DNA of 64,000 bases. Source: Prorocentrum cordatum. Lineage: Eukaryota > Sar > Dinophyceae > Prorocentrales > Prorocentraceae. Shown here one piece after another: positions 9,581 to 21,479 of this stretch. Below the pieces are notes generated by a model that had not been told where the DNA came from, did no database searches, and saw nothing but the letters and a program-made list of their open reading frames with translations. The stretch covers positions 1-64,000 of the forward strand of contig CAUYUJ010020266.1 of NCBI GenBank assembly GCA_963575745.1. Direction: 5' to 3'. The position numbers were made by a program, and so were the translations under genes. Positions within the stretch are counted from its first letter, which is position 1. Every line of letters starts with the position of its first letter.

Positions 9581-11156
9581 CTGAGGCAGGCTGAGGCTGA
9601 GGCTGAGGCAGGCTGAGGCTGAGGCAGGCTGAGGCTGAGGCCGAGGCTGAAGGCAGACTGAGGCTGAGGCTGAAGCAGGCTGAGGCTGAGGCAGAGGCAG
9701 GCTGAGGCTGAGGCAGGCTGATGCTGAGGCAGGCTGAGGCTGAGGCTGAGGCTGATGCAGGCTGAGGCTGAGGCAGGCTGAGGCTGAGGCTGAGGCCAAG
9801 GCTCAAGGCAGACTGAGGCTTTGGCTGAAGCAGGCTGAGGCTGAGGCTGAGGCTGAGGCTGAGGCAGGCTGAGGCTGAGGCTGAGGCAGGCTGATGCTGA
9901 GGCAGGCTGAGGCTGAGGCTGAGGCTGATGCAGGCTGAGGCTGAGGCAGGCTGAGGCTGAGGCCGAGGCTGAAGGCAGACTGAGGCTGAGGCTGAAGCAG
10001 GCTGAGGCTGAGGCTGAGGCAGGCTGAGGCTGAGGCTGAGGCAGGCTGAGGCTGCTGAGGCAGGCTGAGGCTGAGGCTGAGGCTGAGGCTGAGGCTGAGG
10101 CTGATGGCTGAGGCTGAGGCAGGCTGAGGCTGAGGCCGAGGCTGAAGGCAGACTGAGGCTGAGGCTGAAGCAGGCTGAGGCTGAGGCAGAGGCAGGCTGA
10201 GGCTGAGGCTGAGGCAGGCTGATGCTGAGGCTGGCTGAGGCTGAGGCTGAGGCTGATGCAGGCTGAGGCTGAGGCAGGCTGAGGCTGAGGCCGAGGCTGA
10301 AGGCAGACTGAGGCTGAGGCTGAAGCAGGCTGAGGCTGAGGCTGAGGCTGAGGCTGAGGCTGAGGCAGGCTGAGGCTGAGGCTGAGGCTGAGGCTGATGA
10401 GGAGGCAGGCTGAGGCTGAGGCTGAGGCTGAGGCTGAGGCCGAGGCTGAGGCCGAGGCTGAAGGCAGACTGAGGCTGAGGCTGAAGCAGGCTGAGGCTGA
10501 GGCTGAGGCAGGCTGAGGCTGAGGCTGAGGCAGGCTGAGCTGAGGCTGAGGCTGAGGCTGAGGCAGGCTGAGGCTGAGGCAGGCTGAGGCTGAGGCCGAG
10601 GCTGAGGCAGACTGAGGCTGAGGCTGAAGCAGGCTGAGGCTGAGGCTGAGGCAGGCTGAGGCGAGGCTGAGGCAGGCTGAGCTGAGGCAGGCTGAGGCTG
10701 AGGCTGAGGCTGATGCAGGCTGAGGCTGAGGCAGGCTGAGGCTGAGGCCGAGGCTGAAGGCAGACTGAGGCTGAGGCTGAAGCAGGCTGAGGCTGAGGCT
10801 GAGGCAGGCTGAGGCTGAGGCTGAGGCAGGCTGATGCTGAGGCAGGCTGAGGCTGAGGCTGAGGCTGATGCAGCTGAGGCTGAGGCAGGCTGAGGCTGAG
10901 GCCGAGGCTGAAGGCAGACTGAGGCTGAGGCTGAAGCAGGCTGAGGCTGAGGCTGAGGCAGAGGCTGAGGCTGAGGCAGGCTGAGGCTGAGGCAGGCTGA
11001 GGCTGAGGCTGAGGCTGATGCAGGCTGAGGCTGAGGCAGGCTGAGGCTGAGGCCGAGGCTGAAGGCAGACTGAGGCTGAGGCTGAAGCAGGCTGAGGCTG
11101 AGGCTGAGGCAGGCTGAGGCTGAGGCTGAGGCTGAGGCTGAGCTGAGGCTGAGGCT
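9581..11156. repeat. GAGGCT hexanucleotide array with higher-order structure
   Basis: About 1.57 kb of GAGGCT hexamers is interrupted by AGGCAGGCTG, GCTGATGCAG and GAGGCCGAGGCTGAAGGCAG. The longer block GCCGAGGCTGAAGGCAGACT recurs about every 100-350 bp, so the array amplified in larger units as well. The minus-strand frame with SASACLSLSL repeats is a by-product. Confidence 0.95.
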
Positions 11157-11657
<501 letters not shown>

Positions 11658-11804
11658 TGACGGGCGAACGGCTGCCGACGGCCGACGACCGACGACTGGT
11701 GACGGCGACGGGTGGAAGGTTCTTCGTTCATCGCTTTCGCTTCCGAGCAATACCAAGTCAGGCCGTGCACCTCTGGCCTGGCAGCACGCGAGTGAGCGCC
11801 TCTT

Positions 11805-12400
11805 GGGGTCTCTTGGTTCTTGGGGCTTCTTGGGGGCCTCTTGGGGGCCTCTTGGGGGCCTCTCGGGGTCCTCTTGGGGGCCTCTTGGGGACCTCTTGTG
11901 GGCCTCTGGGGGCCCCTTGGGGGCGCCTCGGGGGCATCTTGGGGGCTCTTGGGGTCATCTTGGGGTGGAGGACTAGAAGGGTCCGTTCGGATTCACCCTC
12001 TTGAGGCCATCTTGGGGGCCTCTCGGGGTCGTCTTGGGGGGCCTCCAGGGCTATATTGGGGCCCTCTTGGACCGTCTTGGCTCTTCTTGGGGGTCTCTTG
12101 GGCTGTCTTGGGGCGATCTTGGGGGCCTCTTGGACCGTTTTCGGCGCTTCTAAGACGGAAAAGGCGATAATGTTGAAATACTTGAAACCTATTGGCAACT
12201 TTATTATTGTACCCTCTTGGGGCCCTCTTGGGGGTCCTCTTGGGATCTCCTTGAGGCGTCTTGGAGGCCTCTTGAGCCGTCTTCAGGCCATCTTGGGCGT
12301 CCAGGAGCGCTCTTGGGCCGTTTCGGGCTCCTCCTGGACCGTCTTGGTGGCCTCCTGGGCCCATTTTGGCCCGTCTTGGGGCGGTTTGGGATTCCGGGGG
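11805..12400 (+). repeat. degenerate CTCTTGGGGGCCT array
   Basis: Units of roughly 11-24 bp built on CTTGGGGGCCTCTTGG, with variants such as CTTGGACCGTCTTGG, repeat through about 600 bp with little exact periodicity. Similar arrays lie at 33831-34480 in the same orientation, and at 34745-35370 and 49640-50080 in reverse orientation. An array of this kind can hold many chance frames. Confidence 0.8.
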
Positions 12401-12720
12401 GGGGGCTCAGGTTGTAGCTTTCTTAAAGTCACACGCCGGATCGGCGGATTTTTTGGGTATCCACATCCCAATGCACTTTAGGCGCCTTCCTACTTCAAGA
12501 GTCGAGCGGCTTTCCCTGTTTCCGTAGGGCTGCCACGATGCTCTATGACTTGCTCAACTCTCAGAGGCACTGCTCTCGGCATGCGCTGGCCGAGCCCAAA
12601 GCGAGAGCCGTGTCAGCCACCATTCGTTTCCAGGTCAAGCGGTGGTAGCGCGCCGGCGCGGACTGACACGTGGAGCCGGCTACGTGCGAGGAGAAGCAGG
12701 AGTCGGGGGAGGAAGAGGAA
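12401..12720. other. spacer with short dispersed motif
   Basis: Positions 12420-12452 (TCTTAAAGTCACACGC, then GGATCGGCGGATT) are closely matched at 31253-31287. The rest shows nothing recognisable. Confidence 0.45.
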
Positions 12721-13067
12721 CATGATGATGTTGATGAGGATGACGATGAGGAGGACGGCGTTGCTGTTTATGATGATGCTGATGATGACGACGGCGATGC
12801 GGATGGCGGCGATGGCGATGATGGCGATGACGGACATGATGACGATGCTGACGATGTTGACATGATGGCGATGCTGATGCGGATGCGGGTGATGAGTATG
12901 ACGGTGATGAAGATGGCGATGGTGATGTCTATGATGCTGTTTAGGATGATGAGGTTGTTGACGCTGATGGCGTATCTTGGTGCTGATGACTTTTGTACAC
13001 CCCATGTTTACAATGACGGCTGTGGTTATGATTGTGATGATTGTGGTGGTGATGATGCTGATCTTAT

Positions 13068-13104
<37 letters not shown>

Positions 13105-13200
13105 AATGATGATGCTGATGATGATGATGATGATGATGGTGCTGATGATGATGGTGACGATGATGCTGCTGCTGCTGATGATGACGATTATGATGTTGTC
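12721..13200. repeat. GAT trinucleotide tract
   Basis: GAT/GCT/GGC triplets surround a unique block at about 12975-13020. Frames on both strands are repeat products. Confidence 0.85.
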
Positions 13201-13322
13201 GTCTCGCACCCTGTTTTCTAGTGCTGGATCCTCAGGAGCTGAAGTAACGACCAGGTGATGTCTTTGGGTGCGGGCGGGAATAGAGAAATATAACCATATG
13301 TATGTATATGTTTATATACATG

Positions 13323-13460
<138 letters not shown>

Positions 13461-13734
13461 ACACACTACATATACATATAATTATAGCCAACAACAGCTA
13501 ATTGCATGTTTGCGATCGCCGAATCGTGGCCGTTTGGCCTCAGGCGCTTCGCACACTTCCCCTTCAGGCAGTATTATTTCTTTTCTTATGGGCGAGCTAC
13601 TTTTTCGTATCCGCGGCCTCGCGGGCCGGCCCCCTGGGCGGCGGCCCCGCGAACACGGGGCGTTTATTCGCTGATGCTCCGCGTGGAACGCATCCGCGCG
13701 ACCGCGCATCCGCGGGATCGCGCGTTTGAATCAG

Positions 13735-13935
13735 GGCTCATTTCGATTCATCCGATTCGATTCGATTTGATTTCGATGGCTTCGGATTCCGATTCGATTC
13801 GACTTGGGATTCCCATTCGGGTTCAGATTTCTTATTGGAGGCATACTAGCCGTCCGTTTTCCGCTGATTCGCTTTTTACCGATTCGGCTGCCGATTCCCG
13901 CCGATCCGATTCATTTCGCCGCCGATTCTGGGCTC
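13735..13935. repeat. degenerate GATTC repeat
   Basis: Variants of CGATTCGATTC recur through about 200 bp with irregular spacing. Positions 13461-13734 and 13936-14160 show nothing recognisable. Confidence 0.65.
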
Positions 13936-14160
13936 TCCTGCTTTGAATTTAGACCGCGAGGGCGCGGATACGGACACGATCGCCATTCGTAGTTTTCATA
14001 AGGCCGTGGGTGAGCCGCGCTCCGTGCGCGCGGCATGGCAGAGGGGCAGGCCAGCGGCCCGTCCGCAGCTTGCAGGGGTTAGCGCACCTGCCGACCTGCC
14101 GCTGCCCCAGAAGCTGCTGCCGCCGCCGCCGGCCAGCCTTCGGAGGGACGCCAACGATGC

Positions 14161-14330
14161 AGTCAACCCGCATAGTAAGGATGGGCAACCTTCCCAGGGG
14201 TACCCTTGCATCCTTGGCCCTTCGGCCCATCCTTAGCGCATCTCGCTGGCAATCCTCGTTCGAAAAACGCTCGCGTGGCCCTCCAAGGCCCTTGCATCCT
14301 TACCGCACGTTCTTATGATGCGGGTTGACT
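14161..14330 (+). mobile_element. inverted-repeat element T, copy 4
   Basis: Perfect 13-bp terminal inverted repeats, AGTCAACCCGCAT and ATGCGGGTTGACT. The element is flanked by ATGC on both sides (14157-14160 and 14331-14334), a likely target duplication. The inside shares TAGTAAGGATG, CCCAGGGGTACCC, ATCCTTGGCCC and TTGCATCCTTACCGC with the other T copies. Confidence 0.8.
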
Positions 14331-14332
14331 AT

Positions 14333-14452
14333 GCACCCCCACCAGCCCTGGCCAGGCCCATCCTGGGCCTTGGACTGGTGTGCAGACCGTGAGGCCTACG
14401 CCACGGGGACCTAGGCGCCAGTCCAGGGCCTGGCCAGGGCTGGTGGTGGTGC
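14333..14452. mobile_element. 120-bp palindromic element abutting element T
   Basis: The left arm CCACCAGCCCTGGCCAGGCC and the right arm GGCCTGGCCAGGGCTGGTGG are exact reverse complements. Pairing continues outward to a TGCA at each end and inward with one small interruption (GGACTGG against CCAGTCC). It begins at the last bases of the T element's flank, so the two insertions share or nearly share a target. Confidence 0.65.
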
Positions 14453-14544
14453 ATTGTTTGGAACTCTCCTGGGCCAGCTTGGGTGCTGGCGTCGGCGCGG
14501 GGGTCGCGCCGCAGCCAACCGCCCGCAGCTCGTCAGCAGCGACG

Positions 14545-15445
14545 ATCGCCATGGGGGGCGTGCCGCTCTCCGTGGCGGCGTCCGCGTTGAACATCTCCAA
14601 CTCGGTGTGGAAGGCCTACGTCGCGGAGCTCGGCGGCACCTTGGAGTGCGGCGTGCTCGCGGACATTTCCGAATTTCGAGGAGGTGTATCTGTTTATCGC
14701 AGCCGACGCCGTGCAGGTGGACGGGGCAATAAAGGCGCGCTGCTTCGGCAGCTCCGCGAGCTCGCGGTGACCGCGGGGTTCGGGCGGCCGGGTCTGGGCG
14801 GCGTGTCCTTGGGCCCGTCGCCTTCGACCTCTGGCGCCGCGGCGGGATCGCAAGCAACCGCTGCTCAAAAACTCACCTTTGCTGGGGTCTTGTGCGGGGG
14901 AGGGCTCGGCAGAGTTCTGCGTGCTCCTGGCCACCGAGATTCGAGCCCTGAGCGCTGAGTACAAGAAGGCGCATGGAGACCATGCCCTCGAGTTCGAGAA
15001 CATCTCTCTCGAACAGCTGTCGGCGCTGGCGGCGCACCTCGCTGACGACGCCGTGCAGTGCGCGGATTTCTACATATTCGGGCCGCTTGGTAAGAGGCTC
15101 ATGAAGCTGATGGCCTGCCGTGCCCAGGTGTTCGTGAACGGAGAGCTAATCGTCGCGGAGACCGTGCAGGGCCCAGGGTCGTTCGAGCAGTGGCGGCGGT
15201 ACTTCCGCGTCTTCCGCAGTGGCTTTTCAAGCTGGGGGTCTCCAGGCCAGGCCCATTGGACACCTGCGAAGAGGGCTTCCGGCAGTTGGCGGAGTCCTTC
15301 TCCCCATCCACTGGGGCCACCTCGAGGTCACCGAGGACCGCCTGCGCTCAGAGCGTTGGGGCGCAGTCCGCGAGCGCATTGAGGACCAGGTAGATCGCGG
15401 CCAGTACCGAAGCATCTGGGGTAGTGCTCAGCATTGGGATTGTTA
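14545..15445 (+). pseudogene. remnant resembling upstream ORF of dinoflagellate LINE
   Basis: Coding-like sequence passes through three frames. A helical stretch (ATEIRALSAEYKKAHGDHA at about 14930-14990, then ISLEQLSALAAHLADDAVQC) leads to FEQWRRYFRVFRSG (about 15184-15225). The frame then shifts to LGVSRPGPLDTCEEGFRQL, and again to HWGHLEVTEDRLRSERWGAV at about 15310-15370.

The order F-W-x-VFR, then L-D-x-Y/C-E-x-G-x-RQL, then W-x-H-x-x-V/T-D-x-x-x-RSE-W, is one I associate with the region upstream of endonuclease and reverse transcriptase in dinoflagellate non-LTR elements. That assignment is from memory of the pattern and no search was run. Two frameshifts within 200 bp argue for decay. 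Short introns are a less likely explanation. Confidence 0.5.
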
Positions 15446-17502
15446 GCGGCCGCCGCGTAAGGGTCCGGCTCCGCAGCTCAAACCAGTTGTGATTTCCTCG
15501 CATGGTCGAGCCGTGCGTGCAGGCGTCCACCACTCGCGGCGCGGCTGCCCAGGTGGCAGCCACTGGAAACGGAACTTTATTTGGGGAAGGTCGAGTTCCA
15601 GACGGGCTCCAGTGAGCAGAAGCGCTCTGCGCCTCGGCAGGTGCGGAGCGCGGGGGCGTCTCCCCCGCGTCCAGAACAACAGCGCGAGGCAAGCTCCTGC
15701 GAGGTCGCCCCGCTCTTTGTTGAGGCCTTGGTGGCGTCGTGCAGTGGCGGGTCACTTGGGCCCCCTGCCAGCGCCATTGCCCTTGCCCTTGCCATTCGGG
15801 AGCGGCGCTGACCAACCCGCGGGGCGCCTGTCCGAGCGGCGCGCTGCCTCGTCGCAAGGGTGGCGCGGACCGAGGCACCACTCGCGCGCGCGCCCGCTCT
15901 TTCGGGCAGGGAGCGGTGCAGTCGGTGAAGCTGCGCCTCCAGTCGTAGCAGAGCTCCACGCCCTCGGTCTTCAGGTGGCGGCCATCTGCTGGCGCGTGGA
16001 GTCGCCGCCTCATTTCTTCCTTTTTGACGCGGCCCGGCGTTGGGTGACCGTCGCGCCGTCGCAGAGGCCGCGTCTTGCACCCGCTGCCGCAGGAGGCTCG
16101 ATATCATCATGTTTGTCACCTCTCTGTTCATTGTCTGCGTCGTCCCCTGTGCCTTCGCTTCCTGCTCCGTCGTCTTCCCTCATTCCCGCTGCGACTGCTT
16201 CGCCGACTGGGAACGCGCTGTTGCGCCGGCGGCTGCGGCATCATACGGCTGCTCTTGGGGGCGTTCGTCTCCGGCTGGGCAGGTTGAACCGGAGTGTTGG
16301 AAGCGCGCAGAGGGGGGCGATGCTCTTGGAAGTATCTGCCGGGGCGCCCGTATTATCCCATCGCGTCGGGGCGGTGGCGCGGTCGTCGAGTTGCGCGACC
16401 TCGTCGAGGGCGCCTGGGCCTCTGGCTCGACCCGCTCGCTGCCTCGATCCAGTCTTGGATGGCCGGCGCCGCGGCCAAAGGGCCAGGAGGTAGCGGCGGC
16501 CTCGGACCCGCAGGACTGCAGCTCCTCGCGGGCGAAGAATCGAGCGGCGAAGTGGGCGCATTTTCGCTCGAGCGCCTCCCCGCAGGGCCCCGCCCTATCG
16601 GCATCAGGCGGCAACCTAGTCGCCGAGCACGCCGAGCGCGCCGAACGCACCTCATGCGGAAATTGGTTTCTGGGTTACGGTCGCAGACGTTGCGTATGCT
16701 AAACGTGTTGTCTGGGACCTCGCACTCGTGGCGTATGCTAGACGTGTTGCTTCTCTTGGAGGTCGGGTTCGTGGAGTGATTGTTCTCCCCGTGTTGGTGC
16801 GAGGCTGATTTCGACCGACCTGCGCGGTTGAGGTGTTCCCTTTGGCCGTTTCCGAGCGTGCGCTACTTAGTCCAGGGTGCGGGCGCTTGCAGATGCGGCT
16901 GGTCGGGAGCGTGACCGCGTGTCAGTTTGAGCCCCAGCTCGGGCGGCGATGGTTGCGCTGGGGCGCGCCGATGGAGCGGTGGAGGCCCAGGCCACCGACA
17001 TCTCGGCGCAGGGCGCGCAACGCCGGGAGATTCTGTTCACGGTGGCCCCAGGGCAGAGCCCATTTGAAAGGCGCCGTTTCCATGCGTGTCCACTGCGGGT
17101 TCCATTTGCGCCTTCTGAGCGCGAGGCTCGGTCTCAGGCAGGCGCTCGCCGCGCTGCTCGCTTGCGCAAGCCAGAGGGGGTGATTGAATAGTGGGTCGAG
17201 TCGTTTCTTGACGCTCCCGAGGCTCGGCGAGCTCGTCGCGAGCTGATCGCCCGCGGGTGGTACTAGGCAACCCTAATGCGGGGTGAAGAAAACGGCCCCG
17301 CGGGGCCTTGCGGGCCCTTTTTTTGAGGCCGTTTTGGAGCCAGCAAGGGCCCAAGAGGGGCTTACTGCGCCTGCGAAGCCTTTGTCGCGACCCCCCATGT
17401 AGGTCGCCCCCGGTGCCGCCCGCCGGAGCCGAGGGCGAGTCTGCGCCAGGTCCGGCAGGCCTTGTTGGCCGGCCAGGGGCAGGGCGCGAATTTGCAGGCG
17501 TT
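15446..17502. other. GC-rich sequence without a recognisable gene
   Basis: Many overlapping open frames exist on both strands because of high GC, but none shows a domain. It may include further decayed LINE sequence, since it follows the remnant above on the same strand; no reverse transcriptase or endonuclease motif was found here. Confidence 0.4.
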
Positions 17503-17507
17503 GTCAA

Positions 17508-17682
17508 TCACCACCTACCAAACCACCCCAACCCAACCCGAAGGCTTCAATTTGCCCTCCATTTCCAGTGGGGGGGGTCGGGGAACGTTGAAAAAACACA
17601 GGGAACCCGTACCCCCCCCAACCCGGAATTCGGGTCAAATTCGGGTCTTCGGGTTGGGTTGGGGTGGTTTGGTAGGTAGTCA
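17508..17682 (+). mobile_element. MITE family C, copy 1, with 5-bp target duplication
   Basis: Terminal inverted repeats of about 35 bp: the left reads TCACCACCTACCAAACCACC, and the right ends GGTTTGGTAGGTAGTCA. The flanks are GTCAA at 17503-17507 and 17683-17687, a perfect 5-bp duplication. The interior has TCCATTTCCAGTGGGGGG and CGGGGAACGTTGAAAAA, shared with the copies at 25588 and 37309. No protein is encoded, so movement would depend on a transposase elsewhere. Confidence 0.92.
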
Positions 17683-18000
17683 GTCAAGGGCGTGCGGGAG
17701 TCGCGTGCGAGACCACCGCTGGTGGCCTCGGCAACAGCGCGTGGAGTTGCATCGAGCGCGCTGGGTCGGAGCCAGCGGGGGGGCGAGGTCGCGCGCCGTG
17801 CGTCGCTTCTGCGAGGCATCGCGATGTCGCGCTCTCTGCCGGCGCTCCGGTGGCTCGGGCGTGCGCGTCGCCCCGCGGGTCCCCGAGGGCGCGCCGAGCG
17901 TCGTCGAGAGGCCCGTCGCCCCGGGGGGGCATTTCCTGGCCCGCGGGCCCATTGCGGCGCTGTTCCTGGAGGCCCCGCAGGAGGCTTGCGAGCTTGCGAG

Positions 18001-18002
18001 AG

Positions 18003-18037
<35 letters not shown>

Positions 18038-18059
18038 TAAAGAGAAAGAGAGAGAGAGA

Positions 18060-18095
<36 letters not shown>
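18001..18095. repeat. (GA)n microsatellite
   Basis: About 45 GA units with an AACATAAAGA interruption, followed by a short poly-A. Confidence 0.95.
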
Positions 18096-18500
18096 AAAAA
18101 ACAGAGATTGCTGGGCCATTTTGGCTTCAGGAGCTTCGCGTACTTTGCCTTCCCCGCGCCCCCGCCTCTCGGTGATGATCTCATCGCTCGTTCAGCAGTT
18201 GCGTCGTGTAACAACTTCCGCTGGGCCAAAATCCAAGGCGTGATTCGCATGGCTGCGTTCGTGTCGTCTGCAATGGTGTGCCTGTTGACTGAATAATGCA
18301 TTGTCCACCGCCCAGGGGGGACTTGGAGATCTGGCCATTGGTGCCCCAGAAAGGGCTGGCCAAGGCTCTCCTTCGGGGGGCGCTGGCTCATCGCCGCCAG
18401 CTGAAAGGGTGGGCTGGGTGGGCAACCCGACACCGTAGGGTGTTCAAAGGATCGTCCCAGAGCGACCCTACCTAGGAGTTGGAGCCCCGAGGAGAGCAAT
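18096..18500. other. no recognisable gene; short segment shared with 13527-13570
   Basis: Positions 18111-18158 (GGGCCATTTTGGCTTCAGGA, then GCTTCGCGTACTT) resemble 13527-13570. Both follow (GA)n tracts by 20-90 bp. Nothing else is recognised. Confidence 0.45.
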
Positions 18501-18518
18501 ATGAGTAGTAACGGTAAA

Positions 18519-19075
18519 CGCTATGCTAGGCTATGCTGTGCTATGTTATGCTATGTTAGGTTATTCTATGATATGCTATGCTGCGCTATGCTATGCCATG
18601 CTACGCTATGCTGCGCTATGCTATGCTATGCTATGCTATGTTGCGCTATGCTATGCTATGGTATGCGATGTTATGCTGCGCTATGCTATGCCATGGTATG
18701 ATATGATATGCTATGCTGTGCTGCGCTGTGCTGTGGTAAACAAAGAAATACTATGCTATGCTATGCTGCGCTTTGCTATGCTGTGCTGTGCGATGATATG
18801 CTGCGCTATGCTGTGCTGCGCTATGCTAATGCTATGCTATGCTATGCTATGCTATGCGATGCTATGCTATGCTATGCTGATGCTGATGCTAATGCTAATG
18901 CTGCGCTGCGCTAGGCTAAGCTAAGCTACGCTAAACTAAGCTAGGCTAAACTAAGCTAGGCTAGGCTAGGCTAAACTAGGCTAAGCTAAGCTAGGCTAGG
19001 CTAAGCTAAGCTAAAGTAAACTAATCTAAGATAAGTTCAGCTAGGGTAAGCTAAGATGAGATAGGCAACGCGAAG
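18519..19075. repeat. pentanucleotide arrays (CTATG)n then (CTAAG/CTAGG)n
   Basis: From 18519 to about 18900 the unit is CTATG with GCTGCG and GATAT variants. From 18906 to 19075 it changes to CTAAG/CTAGG. The Met/Leu/Cys/Tyr frames read through it are not genes. Confidence 0.95.
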
Positions 19076-19345
19076 CTAAGGGAACGTCACTGGGGGAACC
19101 GCGGGGCGGATGCCGGGGGAACCGCCCGGGGCGGTTAGTACTGCCCTGCCCCTTTAAGACACAGGGTAAGAACCCTTCTAGGCAGAGCCTAGGTAGGGAA
19201 TAAGCTAAGCTAAGATGAGATAAGCAACGCGAAGCACTGGGGGAACCGCGGGGCGGATGCCGGGGGAACCGCCCGGGGCGCATTCCACTGCCTTTTAAGC
19301 CTCAGAGTAAGAACCCTTCCAGGCAGAGCCTAGGTAGGGAAAAAG
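19051..19345. repeat. 159-bp direct duplication
   Basis: CTAAGATGAGATA starts at 19051 and again at 19210. Both units contain CACTGGGGGAACCGCGGGGC, GATGCCGGGGGAACCGCCC, GTAAGAACCCTTC and AGGCAGAGCCTAGGTAGGG. Within each unit the GGGGGAACCGC motif itself occurs twice. Confidence 0.85.
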
Positions 19346-19910
19346 AAATTATCGAGCCTCAGACTTGTGCCCCTGGCTTCCCAGTCTGCAACAACACGGG
19401 TTCCCGCCTGAAACTCCCTCACAATTAAGTGAACCATCGGGCTGTTGTTTTGTAGTTCCCTGCAGAGTATCCAGGAAACGCGCTCTCGCTTACAATGTAT
19501 TCACGATTTGTTGTCCCAGCGTTCCGGAAGTGCGCTCTCGCTGTGACTTCTCTGCCTTTCCTCTTGCTGGCTCCTCTAGCAAATCTCTGTCGTCCTCCAC
19601 CTTCTCCTTCCTTTCCTCTTGCCCCTTTCCTTCCTCCCTCCCGTCCCCTCTTCCTCCTCGCTCTTTCCCTTTTTCACTCTTGTTGCTTTCCTCGTTCGAT
19701 TGTTTATGCGGCTTGCACGCGGCCGGGATGGAACATGCATCCCCCTTAAAGGGTGCGATCAAACACGACAAAGGCGGATTTCGAGGGTTTGGGGCATACG
19801 CAAATTTGCATGAGACGCGAGCGTATGACAGCGACCATAATTAAACGTCGGTGCTGCCGATGGTGGTTATGATGATAAGACGTTGCGGCTGCTGCGGATG
19901 GTGGTGGTGC
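19346..19910. other. mixed sequence with a pyrimidine-rich stretch
   Basis: Positions 19550-19690 are strongly C/T-rich. No gene is recognised; the open frame starting at 19365 has low-complexity composition and no motif. Confidence 0.45.
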
Positions 19911-19973
19911 TGGTGGTGACGATGCTGATGCTGATGCTGATGCCGATGCTGATGCTGATGCTGATGCTGATGC

Positions 19974-20011
<38 letters not shown>

Positions 20012-20105
20012 GTGATATGGTGATGATGATGTTGACGACGACGACGAGGGCGTGGACGACGACCACGAGGATGTGGACGTCGACGGCGATGACGACGCCG
20101 ACGAT
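19911..20105. repeat. GAT/GCT/GAC trinucleotide tract
   Basis: (GATGCT)n is followed by (GAT)n and GAC-rich triplets. Confidence 0.9.
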
Positions 20106-20399
20106 GGGAATGAGTGGGATGTAAGAAAAGAGCGGGGAGCAGGAGCATGATTGGGAGGGGGCGGAGGAGAAAGATGAGGATGACAAGGAGGTGAAGGTCG
20201 CAGTGCTGGCTGTTGCGTGAGCGGTGTCTCTGGGGCTGCATTTCGTGCAGAAACACATGCTGGAGTACGGGGGCGCAGGTGATCTAGGAAGCGGAACGGA
20301 ATGGCCGTGCGCAGCCGAGTTGTTTGGCCTGCGGCCTTCGGCAGGAGACCTACCTCACCGACTGCGGGACCACCAATCTGCCCCAGGCTCCCCGCCGCG

Positions 20400-20646
20400 G
20401 AAGGGGAGTGAGGAGGGCGAGGAAGTCGACGAGGAGGAAGCGGATGAGGATGATGACGAGGAGGATGAAGAGGATGAGGGGGATGAGGAGGAGGAGGAGA
20501 AGGAGGACGAGGAGGACGAGGAGCAGGAGGAGGAGGAGGAGGACGAGGGGGAGGAGGAGGAGAATGAGGAGGAGAAGGAGGAGGAGGCGGATGAGGAAGT
20601 TGAGGAGGAGAATGAGAAGGAGGAGGCGGAGGAGGAGGAGGACCAT
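20400..20646 (+). repeat. polypurine GAG/GAT tract
   Basis: Almost uninterrupted purines on the plus strand (GAGGAGGAT-type triplets) for about 240 bp. Poly-Glu frames result. There is no sign of real coding sequence on either side. Confidence 0.9.
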
Positions 20647-20729
20647 ATTTAACCCATGATTCATCAGCGATATTGGAATTAATCATCCCTCCAAACTCCC
20701 TCTTCATAGGCCCCGCGAGGCTTCATTTC

Positions 20730-21340
20730 CACTGGGGGAAGTGCCCCGTGGGGAAACAACTGTGTGAAGATCCTGAAGCGTGCCAAAACACCATTTTCGG
20801 CACTCCAGCGCAAGGAATCAACGTGACCGTTGCCTCTTGACGATCCGGAATCGTGCCAGAACGTGCTCCTGGGATCTCACAGCGAGGCAACGTCACTGTC
20901 GCGCCCTTGCAATTCTGAATCGTTCCAATACATTGATTATGGTAAGTTAGCCATGGGAATCCGTGAAACTCTCGCAACGTTTCATAACGAGTATGCGCTG
21001 CGCTACGGGGAGAGCCGCAGTTTAGAAAGGGATCGCCCTCAACCCGTGCTCTTGCACATTTCCCAGACGAATTTGCACAGCGCTCAGGCGAGAGCCACAT
21101 ATTGAAAACGGCCCGCCCTCAATCCGTGAAGCTCCACGAGTGTACGCGGCGCTGAGGCAAGAGCAACATGTTGAAAAGGAACCGCCCTAAATCCGTGAAG
21201 CTCCGGCAAATTTTAGACGAATGCGCGCGGCGCTAGAGCGAAGGCGACATTTTGAAAACCACCCGCCTTCAATCCGTTAAACTTTTGTATTTGTGTTTCC
21301 TAGAAGGTGCAAGGCGCTGAGGGAAGAACCAAATTTTGGA
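20730..21340. repeat. degenerate ~85-bp tandem repeat
   Basis: The pair 'CGCCCTCAATCCGTGAA' and 'GCGGCGCTGAGGCRAGAGC', with ACATNTTGAAAA between, recurs about five times from 20955 to 21320 with spacing near 85 bp and many substitutions. The earlier part, 20730-20930, carries related CGTGCC and CGATCC motifs. This is an old, decayed array. Confidence 0.6.
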
Positions 21341-21479
21341 AGCGCCCCGCCCTCCATTTGTGAAGCTGTTGCCAATTTTGTTTCTGGATCATAAACGGTA
21401 GGAAGTCTCGGGCGAAGCGCCCAGCTCGCCATTCCGAGCGGCCTCGGGGTGCGACAGGGAGGAGGTATAAGAAAAAGGA

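Noticed and set aside
15489-16493. 334-residue plus-strand frame
   Set aside because: Arg/Pro/Ala/Ser composition typical of chance frames in GC-rich DNA; overlapping frames of similar length on both strands and no motif.
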